In this document: positions 1-7,339 of the stretch, one piece after another
How positions within the stretch are numbered: position 1 is the stretch's first letter
Layout of the letters: every line of letters begins with the position of its first letter
Source of the DNA: JBMOMT01 sp049324835
Lineage (GTDB): Bacteria > Chloroflexota > Anaerolineae > CAYNKW01
NCBI GenBank assembly: GCA_049324835.1
Contig: JBMOMT010000043.1
Location: forward strand, 1 to 64,000
Direction of reading: 5' to 3'
Length of the DNA: 64,000 nucleotides
Made by a program: the position numbers and the translations under genes
The notes under the pieces: model-generated
What the model saw: the letters and a program-made list of their open reading frames with translations, nothing else
The model's database searches: none
Told to the model about the DNA's origin: nothing

Positions 1-125
1 CTGAAATCGGTTATCCTGTGCCACAATTTAGCCGACTGGGCCCGGTAAATCTGCAAAATGTAGCGGCACAAGGAGGCACGGCATGCCGTGCCCCTACCAG
101 AGCCTGCGGGAGGGTGAGCAGTTAC
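1..125. repeat. MITE-like repeat, copy A (cut by window edge)
   Basis: This aligns over its whole length with the reverse complement of the element at 38654-38807. Shared blocks include the start CTGAAATCG, CCACAAT.TAGCCGA.TGG, the inner palindrome GGCACGGCATGCCGTGCC, and the terminal AGCCTGCGGGAGGGTGAGCA followed by GTTAC. One terminal repeat is visible at 101-125; the other lies before base 1. It contains no ORF. Confidence 0.8.
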
Positions 126-138
126 GATAAAATTTAAA

Positions 139-169
139 ATCAGCGTGGATCAGCGTTAATCTGCGTGCT
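139..169. repeat. short degenerate repeat with ATCTGCGT units
   Basis: The stretch is built from near-copies of an ATCAGCGT/ATCTGCGT octamer (AGCGTGGATCAGCGTTAAT then CTGCGT). The same wording occurs around 14172-14222. It looks like a dispersed intergenic repeat rather than a gene; function unknown. Confidence 0.5.
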
Positions 170-212
170 AAAGGATACGTTCCAACCGTTCTGCCTGGGG
201 ACGGCCGGGTAG

Positions 213-617
213 TTACGGCTTTTCGTACAATTCGATCAGGACGCCGTGGGCGCTTTTGGGATGGACAAAGGCATACTTTTGTCCGGCCGAGCCGACCCGC
301 GGCGTTTTGTCGATCAGCTCTAACCCCTGGGCCGCCATCTGGGCCATGGTGGCTTCAATATCATCCACTTGCAGGCAGATGTGATGAATGCCTTCGCCAC
401 GTCTGGCCATGTAGCGGGCAATGCCGCTGTCGTCGGTGGTGGGCTGCACCAGCTCGATTTCACTTTCGCCGGTGGGCAGAAAGGCGATCTTGACCGCCTG
501 CTCTGGCACGAATTCGGTTTTGGTGAGTCTGAGGCCCAGAGCGTCGCGATAGACCTTGAGGGCTGCCTCGATGTCCTGAACAGCGATGCCGATGTGATCG
601 ATCTTGTTGATGCTCAT
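213..617 (-). CDS. mce: methylmalonyl-CoA epimerase
   Basis: A 134-residue glyoxalase/VOC-fold protein that interconverts (S)- and (R)-methylmalonyl-CoA in propionyl-CoA metabolism. It has the two beta-alpha-beta-beta-beta halves of the family. The metal ligands are visible as His in HIGIAVQD near the N-terminus, His in the HHICLQVDD segment of the second half, and Glu in the closing LIELYE. The start chosen is the ATG giving MSINKIDHIG, which has GGAGAAA about 10 bases upstream; the longer open frame adds 17 residues without family similarity. Mutase and carboxylase partners are not in the window. VOC proteins are broad, but the length and the GEGIHHICLQVDDIE segment are typical of this epimerase. 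Confidence 0.9.
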   Translation of the reverse strand: MSINKIDHIGIAVQDIEAALKVYRDALGLRLTKTEFVPEQAVKIAFLPTGESEIELVQPTTDDSGIARYMARRGEGIHHICLQVDDIEATMAQMAAQGLELIDKTPRVGSAGQKYAFVHPKSAHGVLIELYEKP

Positions 618-636
618 GAGGGATAGGTTTCTCCTG

Positions 637-1641
637 TTATTTTGATGGCGCCGGATGAGCCAATACAATGACGCGGTGGCTGTTGCCCTCGTAGGGCCAG
701 CAGGTGACCAGCGTCAGACGTTCTTCGGGAAAATAGTCGATCCATTTGGCGTTTTCTTGCTTTTCCTCCTCAGAGGCCCATTTTTCGGGCAGGATGTGCA
801 CCTCGGAGACGGTGTAACGATAGAGGGTTTCGCCCACATAGACGGATACCTCGTCTCCAGTGGCCAGGCTTTCCAGGTCTCGGAACACCTCACCACGAAT
901 GTTGTTGTGACCCGAGATAACGGTGTTGCCCGGCCGGCCGGGATAAGCCGATGTGCGGTGAAAGCTGGCGGCATAATCGGCCACCGTCCACACCAGTCTG
1001 GCATTCTCACCCTCGCCCACCGTTTGCCAGCCCACTTCGATGACCGGGATATCTACTGCCAGAGCCGGGATGACCAGCCGCGTGGGTGGTGAAACGGCTG
1101 GCGGGCGCAGCGGGGTGGGGGTGATAGTGGGGGTGGGGATGGGTGTAAAAGTGGGTGTGGCGGTCGAAGTCGGTGTGGGGGGGGCGGTGGGTGACGAGGG
1201 GCGGGCCAGGGGCGTGACGAGCGCCGCCGCGACCGGAGGCTGTGTGGTTGGGCGTGATACGACAACCATCGGGGCGCGGGCCCGGAGAAGCAAGATGATT
1301 GCCAGCAAGCCGATCAGCCCTGCTGCTGCGCCGACGATCAGGGCCAGGTGGAATACCACACGATGGCCCCAAGTCAACGGCTCGACGCTGGCTTCAGGCC
1401 TGGCTGGACCTGCTTGCGGCGTGAGGGCCTGCCGGGGCAGGTCTGTTCGCGCGAGCCGTGCATCGTTGGCGTAGGGGCAGGCCACGTGGTAAGGGGTCAG
1501 ACAGACGCGCGCCTGCGTGGCCCCGCCGATGGCAACCAGCGCACCCCCGGCGCCGCAGCGGTTGAGCGGGCTGATACAATTTGGCTGGGCGCCATCTCGT
1601 GCGACGAGATGGGTCAGATGTGGGCAAACGTGGGAGGCCAT
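637..1641 (-). CDS. sortase-family protein with Cys-rich cytosolic N-terminus
   Basis: About 334 residues. Order: an N-terminal segment with spaced cysteines (CPHL, NRC, VCL, ACPY), one membrane helix (about residues 95-120), a Pro/Thr-rich linker, then a sortase catalytic domain. The catalytic set is visible: His in VISGHNN, Cys in TLVTCWP and Arg in SHRVIVLA. Sortases cleave a C-terminal signal and form a new peptide bond outside the membrane; no LPxTG-type substrate is seen here. The ATG at 1641 is preferred because a near-consensus promoter (1649-1677) leaves room only for a leaderless transcript. An ATG 9 bases further upstream lies inside the -10 box. Class D/E-like is a guess. Confidence 0.85.
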   Translation of the reverse strand: MASHVCPHLTHLVARDGAQPNCISPLNRCGAGGALVAIGGATQARVCLTPYHVACPYANDARLARTDLPRQALTPQAGPARPEASVEPLTWGHRVVFHLALIVGAAAGLIGLLAIILLLRARAPMVVVSRPTTQPPVAAALVTPLARPSSPTAPPTPTSTATPTFTPIPTPTITPTPLRPPAVSPPTRLVIPALAVDIPVIEVGWQTVGEGENARLVWTVADYAASFHRTSAYPGRPGNTVISGHNNIRGEVFRDLESLATGDEVSVYVGETLYRYTVSEVHILPEKWASEEEKQENAKWIDYFPEERLTLVTCWPYEGNSHRVIVLAHPAPSK

Positions 1642-1648
1642 GCTTGAC

Positions 1649-1677
1649 ATATTATCACGTTCTGGGTGGTGTGTCAA
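1649..1677 (-). promoter_or_regulatory. sigma70-type promoter of the sortase gene
   Basis: On the minus strand TTGACA (1672-1677) is followed by exactly 17 bases and TAATAT (1649-1654). A start site about 7 bases downstream falls at or next to the ATG at 1641, implying leaderless transcription; no Shine-Dalgarno sequence is present. Confidence 0.7.
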
Positions 1678-1686
1678 GTGTTGTGG

Positions 1687-2448
1687 TCATACGGGCGGCC
1701 AGGGGATGGCCCGGTGTGGCCCCGGCTCAGGGTAGGTTTTGCGCGCCATCAAGTGCGCCAGACGGTGGCGCAGGGCATCCATCTCGCGGGGAGAAAGGAG
1801 CTGCGCCAGCATTTCTGCGCGAGGGCTTTTTTCGGACAGCTCAGCCTGAAGTGTCTGCAAGTCCTTCAGGAGCGGGGCAGGGATGGGTTGACCGGCAAAT
1901 TCCCAGATGACGGTGCGCAGTTTAAAATCGGCATGAAGGGTAATGCCGTGGTCGATACACCAGACACGGCCGGCGTCGTCGAGCAGGCAGTGGCCGCTCT
2001 TGCGGTCGGCGTTGTTGGCCACCACGTCGAAAGCAGCGATGCGTTGGCCTTCTGCGGGACGCTCTGAGGCAAAGGTGAGATAGTGGGCCTCTGGGTTGGC
2101 ATCGATGAAAAACTGGACAGCGCCCAGACCGTGAGGCCCCTGACGTAACACGGTGGGGGGGATGAGCGGCCAGCCCAGCATCTGGCTGAGCAAAAAGGCG
2201 GCCGCCTCGCGCAGGCAGAGGGTGCCCGGCGCAAAGTCCCAAAGAGGTCGCTCGCCGCGTTGAGGTTTGTAAACGGCCCACGTCTCCAGATCACCATCCG
2301 ATACGCGAGCCAGAAAGACATAGTTGGAGCTGCCCGGCAGCAGCCCCAGCAACTCGATTTCTCCCTGGGCCAGCAGGCGCAGGAGGCGTTCCACACTGGC
2401 GCTGATGGTTGCCTCGGTTGAGCTGGGAGTTTGGTGTGACGGTTCCAT
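1687..2448 (-). CDS. SCO1664-family protein (TIGR03843-like)
   Basis: A 253-residue cytosolic protein of unknown function. It has the family signature of a kinase-like fold: AVYKPQRGERPLWDFAPGT near residue 60, FDVVANNADRKSGHCL, then WCIDHGITLH. The NADRKSGH and IDHG pieces resemble the catalytic loop and metal site of phosphatidylinositol-kinase-like proteins; this is inference. Its ATG overlaps the stop of the DUF3090 gene (TGATG at 2447-2451), so the two are translationally coupled. Together with the histidine phosphatase upstream they form a trio conserved in Actinobacteria. The long N-terminal extension of the open frame is rejected because it overlaps the upstream gene. Confidence 0.85.
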   Translation of the reverse strand: MEPSHQTPSSTEATISASVERLLRLLAQGEIELLGLLPGSSNYVFLARVSDGDLETWAVYKPQRGERPLWDFAPGTLCLREAAAFLLSQMLGWPLIPPTVLRQGPHGLGAVQFFIDANPEAHYLTFASERPAEGQRIAAFDVVANNADRKSGHCLLDDAGRVWCIDHGITLHADFKLRTVIWEFAGQPIPAPLLKDLQTLQAELSEKSPRAEMLAQLLSPREMDALRHRLAHLMARKTYPEPGPHRAIPWPPV

Positions 2449-2996
2449 CAAACGTCCGGGTCTGGCATCTCGGGTATGGTTCCGTGGCCGTTGCTGCGCG
2501 GGCAGGAATGCCCTTCCGGGTCGATGGGCCGACCGCACAGGGCGCAGATGGGTCGGCCTGCCTCCACCACCTCCTGAGCGTGCTGTGCCAGGGCGCGGGC
2601 CTGTTCGCGCGTGGCCCAGAAACGAGCCAGGCCGATGTCCTGGTTTTCTTCCTGTGGCAGTTCGTAGGCGACGATGACGACGAAATCGCTTTCCTCGTCG
2701 TAACCGATACCCAGTTGCCCGATGCGGAATTGGGACTCCTCTACGGGCTGCAAATCCATCTCTGAAGCCTGAATGGCAGCAACCCTGGCATTGTCCTCTG
2801 GCATTGGGGCTTCTGCCTGGGCCAGCAATTGCAACAGGCCAGAGGATAAGGCACGGGCCTGTTCTTTTTCGCAGACCAGGGTGATCACCTCCATGCCCCG
2901 GCTGGCCTGTAACAGGAAAACGCGCTGGCCGGGCGAGCCTATCGCGCCGATGGTTAAACGTTCCACCGGTTTAAAATCGCATATCAGATGCGCCAT
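2448..2996 (-). CDS. DUF3090 family protein (SCO1663/TIGR03847-like)
   Basis: A 182-residue protein recognised as DUF3090. It begins MAHLICDFKPVERLTIG, with AGGAAGG 8 bases upstream of the ATG. The C-terminus carries a small metal-binding motif, CALCGRPIDPEGHSCPR (two Cys pairs). The function is unknown. It sits between a histidine-phosphatase-family phosphomutase and SCO1664, the usual order of this trio. Confidence 0.88.
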   Translation of the reverse strand: MAHLICDFKPVERLTIGAIGSPGQRVFLLQASRGMEVITLVCEKEQARALSSGLLQLLAQAEAPMPEDNARVAAIQASEMDLQPVEESQFRIGQLGIGYDEESDFVVIVAYELPQEENQDIGLARFWATREQARALAQHAQEVVEAGRPICALCGRPIDPEGHSCPRSNGHGTIPEMPDPDV

Positions 2997-3034
2997 ACAC
3001 CATCCTTCCTGAATCTGATGGGGCCGTGCTGTGT

Positions 3035-3688
3035 TCACCCCTCACTCTGCGATCTCGGCTCTTCTTGAGGGAGATGCGGTTGTGGCACGTCACCGGTGTC
3101 GTTGAGACAGACGATACGCGGACCGAATCGGGTGAAACGGACCACACTGAACGAAGCCGGACTGATGACCAGCCGCTGGAACAGGTCCAGGTGCAGGCCG
3201 GCATAGTGAGCCAAAACAGCCTTGATGACATCGGCATGAGAAACGACGGCGACGACATCGGTTTCGCCGGGGTGAGTCTGGCGCAGCACGTCCAGGGCGG
3301 CCACGGCGCGGGCCTGCACCTGGCGCAGATTTTCGCCCTGCGGAAAGCGCGCGCCGCTGGGATGAACCTGCACCACGGGCCAGAGCTCGGTCTTGGCCAG
3401 CTCCTTCAACGATTTGCCCGTCCATTCGCCGTAGCGAACCTCGCCCAGATCCTCCAGAATTTCGATTTCCAGACCGTGATGGATGGCAATGGCCTGGGCC
3501 GTCTCGACAGCGCGCTCCAGCGGGCTGCTATAGATGGCCGTGAGGGGTAGATGGGCCAATCGCCGGCCCAGTGTTTCGGCCTGCTGGCGGCCCTCCTCGT
3601 TCAGATGCACCCCCGGCGTCCACCCGGCCAGACGTTCGCCCACCCAGTCGTTTTGGGCGTGACGCACGAGCATCAATTGCATGAGCAT
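3035..3688 (-). CDS. histidine phosphatase / phosphomutase, MSMEG_4193 family
   Basis: About 217 residues. The phosphohistidine motif LVRHAQNDW at the N-terminus, the second-arginine region (IYSSPLERAVETAQ) and the catalytic SHADVIKAVLAHY segment place it in the histidine phosphatase superfamily. The companions DUF3090 and SCO1664 make it the MSMEG_4193-type member; its substrate is unknown. The open frame starts MLMQLMLVRH. GAAGGA upstream fits the second Met (3682) slightly better than the first. It lies 38 bases upstream of the DUF3090 start and is probably cotranscribed. Confidence 0.85.
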   Translation of the reverse strand: MLMQLMLVRHAQNDWVGERLAGWTPGVHLNEEGRQQAETLGRRLAHLPLTAIYSSPLERAVETAQAIAIHHGLEIEILEDLGEVRYGEWTGKSLKELAKTELWPVVQVHPSGARFPQGENLRQVQARAVAALDVLRQTHPGETDVVAVVSHADVIKAVLAHYAGLHLDLFQRLVISPASFSVVRFTRFGPRIVCLNDTGDVPQPHLPQEEPRSQSEG

Positions 3689-3796
3689 ATCCTTCGAGAG
3701 TGATCGGCTCTTGATTCAGGCTGAATTATAGCACAACAACGCCCGTTTTCAAAAGCACCTGCTTGGGCCGAGCCGGGCTGGTGGATGTGCGGAGGA

Positions 3797-4852
3797 TCAG
3801 ACCGGAGTGGGGTGCAGTGTCTGGCCGAGTTGCAGAAAACGCTGCCGCACCTGGGCCGGCGTGGCCGTGCCGGTGGTGCCGATCTGTTGGATCGTGATGG
3901 ACGCCACCAGATTGCCCATCTGGGCTGCTTCGATGGGTGTTGCGCCGCCGCACAGCGCCGAGACCACACCGGCCATGACGCTGTCGCCCGCGCCGACGAT
4001 GTCGATCTCGCCGCTGACGGGCACGGCCGGCGCGTGCCAGCAGCCCTCATGGGTGCAGGCCAGGATGCCCAAGGCGCCGACGGTGACGAAAACCGGCTTG
4101 CGATTTTGAGCCAATAGAGCGGCGCCGCTTTCCCGCGCCTGAACCGGGCTCACCGGTCCGCTCCAATCGGGTTGCAGGGCCAGCGCGGCTTCGCGGGCGT
4201 TGGGCTTGACGATGACGCCCCGGAACAGGCCGATGCGCGCCCGCGAATCGGCGGCAAAGACGATGTGCGGGTGACGCCGGGCCAGGGCGGCGATCTCGTC
4301 GCGCACGCCGTCGGTGATGGCGCCGCAGTTGGCTTCCACTGCCTGATCGGCGATGACCACGCCCTGCGCCTGCGGGGCCAGCTCGCGCAGGCGCTCGACG
4401 ACCTGAGTCTCGGCGTCCGGCGGCAGCGGCGAGCGGTTTTTGATGTCCAGCCGCTCGATCTCGTGCACGCGACCGTCGCGCTCGCGCAGCATGGGTTTGG
4501 TGTAGGTTGGCGTAAAGCGGTCGCTGCGCTCGATCAGCGGCTCGATGTGTACTCCCAGCGCGTGCAGGCCCCGTTTCAGCTCGTAACCCTCGCCGTCGTC
4601 GCCGATCACCCCCAGCGCGGTGACCTCCACACCCAACGCACGCAGGTTCGCCGTCACCGTGCCCGCCGCGCCGGGGCTGCAACGCACCTCCACCACCTGA
4701 TAGGCCTCCAGCCCTGTTTCCAGCGAAAGCTCGCTCAGTTGCCGGTCGAGGATCAGGTACTTGTCCAGGAAAAAGTCGCCCACCACCAGCACGTGCAGGT
4801 GAGAAAAGCGAGCCAGCAGCTCATCGAGGCGCGTCAGGTTCATGCCCGGCAT
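3797..4852 (-). CDS. PfkB-family sugar kinase, HldE/RfaE-like
   Basis: A 351-residue ribokinase-superfamily enzyme, likely phosphorylating a sugar or sugar phosphate with ATP. Visible signs: the N-terminal VVGDFFLDKYLILDR, as in heptose-7-phosphate kinase; the GAAGTVTANLRALG substrate-loop region; VVIADQ in the middle; VTVGALGI; and the catalytic DIVGAGDSVMAGV near the C-terminus. It is the last gene of a set running isomerase, HAD, unknown, kinase. Its start sits 6 bases after the stop of the upstream gene (CAGGAGTAG serves as both stop and ribosome site). There is no cytidylyltransferase domain as in full HldE. Heptose specificity is inferred from context and is uncertain. Confidence 0.8.
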   Translation of the reverse strand: MPGMNLTRLDELLARFSHLHVLVVGDFFLDKYLILDRQLSELSLETGLEAYQVVEVRCSPGAAGTVTANLRALGVEVTALGVIGDDGEGYELKRGLHALGVHIEPLIERSDRFTPTYTKPMLRERDGRVHEIERLDIKNRSPLPPDAETQVVERLRELAPQAQGVVIADQAVEANCGAITDGVRDEIAALARRHPHIVFAADSRARIGLFRGVIVKPNAREAALALQPDWSGPVSPVQARESGAALLAQNRKPVFVTVGALGILACTHEGCWHAPAVPVSGEIDIVGAGDSVMAGVVSALCGGATPIEAAQMGNLVASITIQQIGTTGTATPAQVRQRFLQLGQTLHPTPV

Positions 4853-4858
4853 GGCCGG

Positions 4859-5827
4859 CTACTCCTGCAAAAGGGCCATCACCTGTCGATGCAGGTTCGG
4901 CAGTGTGAGCCGGTGATCGCCGCGGATGTAAAAGCTCTCGCCGCCGTCTTGCACGGTGCGCACCAGCACCGTCTTGTACGGCCGAAAGTAATAGCTGGCG
5001 TCGGTTTTGGGCGCTTCGTGATGGACATCCGGGCCCAGGTCGAGCAGGTCAAAGACGGCGGTGGTGAATTCGTTGATGCGCCGTCCCTCCTGATGGGCCA
5101 CGTTGCGCGCCATCGCCAGCGCCTTGAGGTAGACCTCCGGGCCCATGACGGCTGTGCCAAAGTTGAGCAACACGCCGCCCTGCAAGGCCGACACGCTGTG
5201 GGCAAAGACGAGAAAGTCGCGGTACGAGGCTTCGCCGAGGGCCGCGCCGTCACAGGAGGGGTGCTCGTGGATGATGTCGTAGCCGATGCCGACGTGAACC
5301 GTCACCGGCACGTGCAGCCGGTAGCCGGCGGCCAGGATGCTCGTCTGGCGGTGGGGGAACGCTTCTTCCTCTATCATCCGCCCGACGGCTTCGCCCAGGC
5401 CCAGCCCGTCGTGCGCGCCCTGCTCGATGGCGGCGTTGATGCGGCCCGTTTCCTGCCACAGGCCAAACTGGCCCTCGCCGATGTAGCGGGCCACGCTTTC
5501 GGTCGTGGCGCCGATGAAGGCCAGCTCAAAATCGTGGATGGGGCCGGCGCCGTTCATGGCCACGTGGCTGAGCACGCCGCGGGCCATCAGATCGATCACA
5601 AAGGGCGACAGGCCGCGTTTGATGACGTGGGCGCCCATCATCAGGATGACCGGCCTGGCGGCGCGGTGGGCCTGGACCACGCGCCGGGCCACCTTTTCCA
5701 GGCCCGGGTCGTCAAAAAGGGGAATATCGGCGTCGAGGCTCAGAACGTCAGCCAGTGTCATGTCGTGCGCGCGCTCGGCCAGTGGCCTGAGCCTGAGCCG
5801 GCTGCGGTCGAAAATGGGGTAGGGCAT
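4859..5827 (-). CDS. uncharacterised protein, possibly deoxyhypusine-synthase-like fold
   Basis: 322 residues, soluble, no signal peptide. I do not recognise a characterised family with certainty. Conserved-looking patches are ILMMGAHVIKRGLSPFVIDL, VAMNGAGPIHDFELAFIG, VHVGIGYDIIHEHPSCDG and LNFGTAVMGPEVYLKA. Their Gly-rich turns followed by acidic/His clusters resemble NAD-binding deoxyhypusine-synthase-type Rossmann proteins; this is inference. It is tightly packed between an HAD phosphatase (3-base gap) and the kinase, with a good GAGGAG site, so it should act in the same phosphosugar pathway, perhaps as a NAD-dependent step. Confidence 0.7.
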   Translation of the reverse strand: MPYPIFDRSRLRLRPLAERAHDMTLADVLSLDADIPLFDDPGLEKVARRVVQAHRAARPVILMMGAHVIKRGLSPFVIDLMARGVLSHVAMNGAGPIHDFELAFIGATTESVARYIGEGQFGLWQETGRINAAIEQGAHDGLGLGEAVGRMIEEEAFPHRQTSILAAGYRLHVPVTVHVGIGYDIIHEHPSCDGAALGEASYRDFLVFAHSVSALQGGVLLNFGTAVMGPEVYLKALAMARNVAHQEGRRINEFTTAVFDLLDLGPDVHHEAPKTDASYYFRPYKTVLVRTVQDGGESFYIRGDHRLTLPNLHRQVMALLQE

Positions 5828-5830
5828 GGG

Positions 5831-6634
5831 TCACTCCTCGGCCAGGAGATAAGCCAGCAGCTTTTCGTGGTCTCGAAAGTCGGGGATGATGAGATCGGCG
5901 CCGGCCTGGATGAGGCGATGGCGCTTCCATTCGTCGATGCCCTGGCGTCTGACTTCGTCGGAAGCGACGCCCACGGCGATGCCGCCGACAGCTTGGGTGT
6001 CCTCGATCTCGACAAAGCCATCACCAAAGGTCACCAGTTGCGGGCCGCTGAGGTGATTTTCGCGCAGGATGCGCTCGATGACCATCTTTTTGGAGTAGCT
6101 CTGGTAATCGTCCAACGCGCCATAGATGCCGGCGAAATAGGGCGCCAGCCCCAGGGCGGCTGCTTCGTCGAGCACGTAGGGCTGGTCGGTGCCGGAAGCC
6201 AGGTAGCAGGTCACGCCGCGGGCGCGCAGGGCTTCCAGCATGGGCAGCGCGCCGGGGACGGTCATTTCTTCCGGGGCAATCTGGCCGCGTTTCAGCCCCT
6301 CCACGCGGGAGGCGATGCGCGCCCACAGCCGGTCGAGGTATTGCCACTTGTAGGCCAGCGCGTCCAACGGCTGCCCACCGCGCCGACGCACCTCCTCGCA
6401 CAGTTGCAGCATCTGGTAGATGGTCTGCCGGCCGGTGAGCCGGTCGACGAACTCGGTGACAACCGCCGTCAACTCGGCCTCGGTCTCGTGGTGAGGTGTT
6501 TCGAGCAGCGTCTCGACCATCATGGGGATCATTACGCCCTGCCAGCCCTGGCGAATGAGCGACAGGGTGCCGTCGAAATCGAACAGGGCGTAGCGGACCT
6601 GGCCGCGCTGGATGTGGGGGTTGATGATTTCCAT
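5831..6634 (-). CDS. HAD-superfamily phosphatase
   Basis: 267 residues. HAD motifs in order: FDFDGTLSLIRQGW (nucleophile Asp and acid/base Asp), YLASGTDQ (motif II), SKKMVIERIL (motif III Lys) and TFGDGFVEIEDT (motif IV acidic pair). A large helical cap lies between motifs I and II. It probably removes phosphate from a sugar phosphate made by the neighbouring isomerase or kinase, the role GmhB plays in heptose synthesis, though this protein is not GmhB-like in sequence. The start at MEIINPHI was chosen because the isomerase stop lies 5 bases upstream; the longer open frame overlaps that gene. Confidence 0.85.
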   Translation of the reverse strand: MEIINPHIQRGQVRYALFDFDGTLSLIRQGWQGVMIPMMVETLLETPHHETEAELTAVVTEFVDRLTGRQTIYQMLQLCEEVRRRGGQPLDALAYKWQYLDRLWARIASRVEGLKRGQIAPEEMTVPGALPMLEALRARGVTCYLASGTDQPYVLDEAAALGLAPYFAGIYGALDDYQSYSKKMVIERILRENHLSGPQLVTFGDGFVEIEDTQAVGGIAVGVASDEVRRQGIDEWKRHRLIQAGADLIIPDFRDHEKLLAYLLAEE

Positions 6635-6639
6635 GCGGC

Positions 6640-7212
6640 TCAGGCTGCTCCGTGGCGGATGGCCACAAAGACCGTGTGGAGCATCACCCACTGGGCATCT
6701 TCGACGATCTGCATGCCGTTGGGGTGCTCCGCGGCGGCCGGCGCGATCAGGCACACATCCACTTTGGCTTTGAGCTTGCCGCCCTGAAAGCCGGTGACAC
6801 CGATGGTCGTCAGGCCGCGCTCGCGGGCCACGTCTATGGCGCGCAGCACGTTGGGTGAATTGCCGCTGGAGCTGATGGCGATGGCCACGTCGCCGGGCTC
6901 GGCCAGGGAGGCCAGCGGCTCGCTGAAAACCACCTCATAGCTCACGTCGTTGGCGTAGGCGGTGAGCAGGGGGATGTTGTCGTTGAGGGCGATCACTTTG
7001 AAGCGTGGCTGGTTCTTCTGGAGCGTGCCTTTGCCCAGGTCGCAGGCAAAGTGGGAGGCCATGGCCGCGCTGCCGCCGTTGCCAAAGACAAAGATGCGCC
7101 GGCCTTCGAGCCGCGCCCGGTTCAACACCTCGATGGCGCGTTGGATGTCGGCCAGGGGCAGGGTTTGCAGAACCTGGCGAGTCTCATTGAGGTATGCCTG
7201 GATGTATTCCAC
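6640..7212 (-). CDS. SIS-domain phosphosugar isomerase, GmhA-like
   Basis: A 190-residue SIS protein. The signature is FVFGNGGSAAMASHFACDL, then AISSSGNSPNVLRAIDVA, then VEDAQWVMLH near the end. This pattern matches sedoheptulose-7-phosphate isomerase GmhA and its relatives. The start is GTG, with AAGGGG 8 bases upstream. It is the first gene of the four-gene phosphosugar set and follows the sugar ABC permeases after a hairpin-containing gap. The substrate could be a heptose or another ketose phosphate. Confidence 0.85.
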   Translation of the reverse strand: MEYIQAYLNETRQVLQTLPLADIQRAIEVLNRARLEGRRIFVFGNGGSAAMASHFACDLGKGTLQKNQPRFKVIALNDNIPLLTAYANDVSYEVVFSEPLASLAEPGDVAIAISSSGNSPNVLRAIDVARERGLTTIGVTGFQGGKLKAKVDVCLIAPAAAEHPNGMQIVEDAQWVMLHTVFVAIRHGAA

Positions 7213-7242
7213 TTGGTCCCCTTTCCAGCAAGACTAAAATCA

Positions 7243-7307
7243 CAAAGGACACCAGAGGCACAAGGCCAGTCTGGTTTTGCACCTGCCTTTGTGCTCTGTG
7301 TCCTTTG
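7243..7307. repeat. imperfect inverted repeat between permease and isomerase genes
   Basis: Arms of about 23 bases: CAAAGGACACCAGAGGCACA then AGGC (7243-7266), against GCCTTTGTGCTCTGTGTCCT then TTG (7285-7307), around an 18-base loop. The hairpin could end or attenuate transcription between the transporter and the isomerase. It has no strong T-run, so it may be a dispersed palindromic repeat instead. Confidence 0.6.
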
Positions 7308-7339
7308 GCAAACCCGGCGCTCGGCTCGGGCGAGTGTGT

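Noticed and set aside
1115..1250. Simple-sequence G/T-rich tract as a separate repeat
   Set aside because: It encodes the Pro/Thr linker of the sortase; similar tracts at 11560-11760 encode the lipoprotein linker.
4172..6787. 871-codon open frame antisense to the kinase, unknown protein and HAD genes
   Set aside because: It crosses several well-supported genes and reads as low-complexity His/Gln/Arg-rich sequence.
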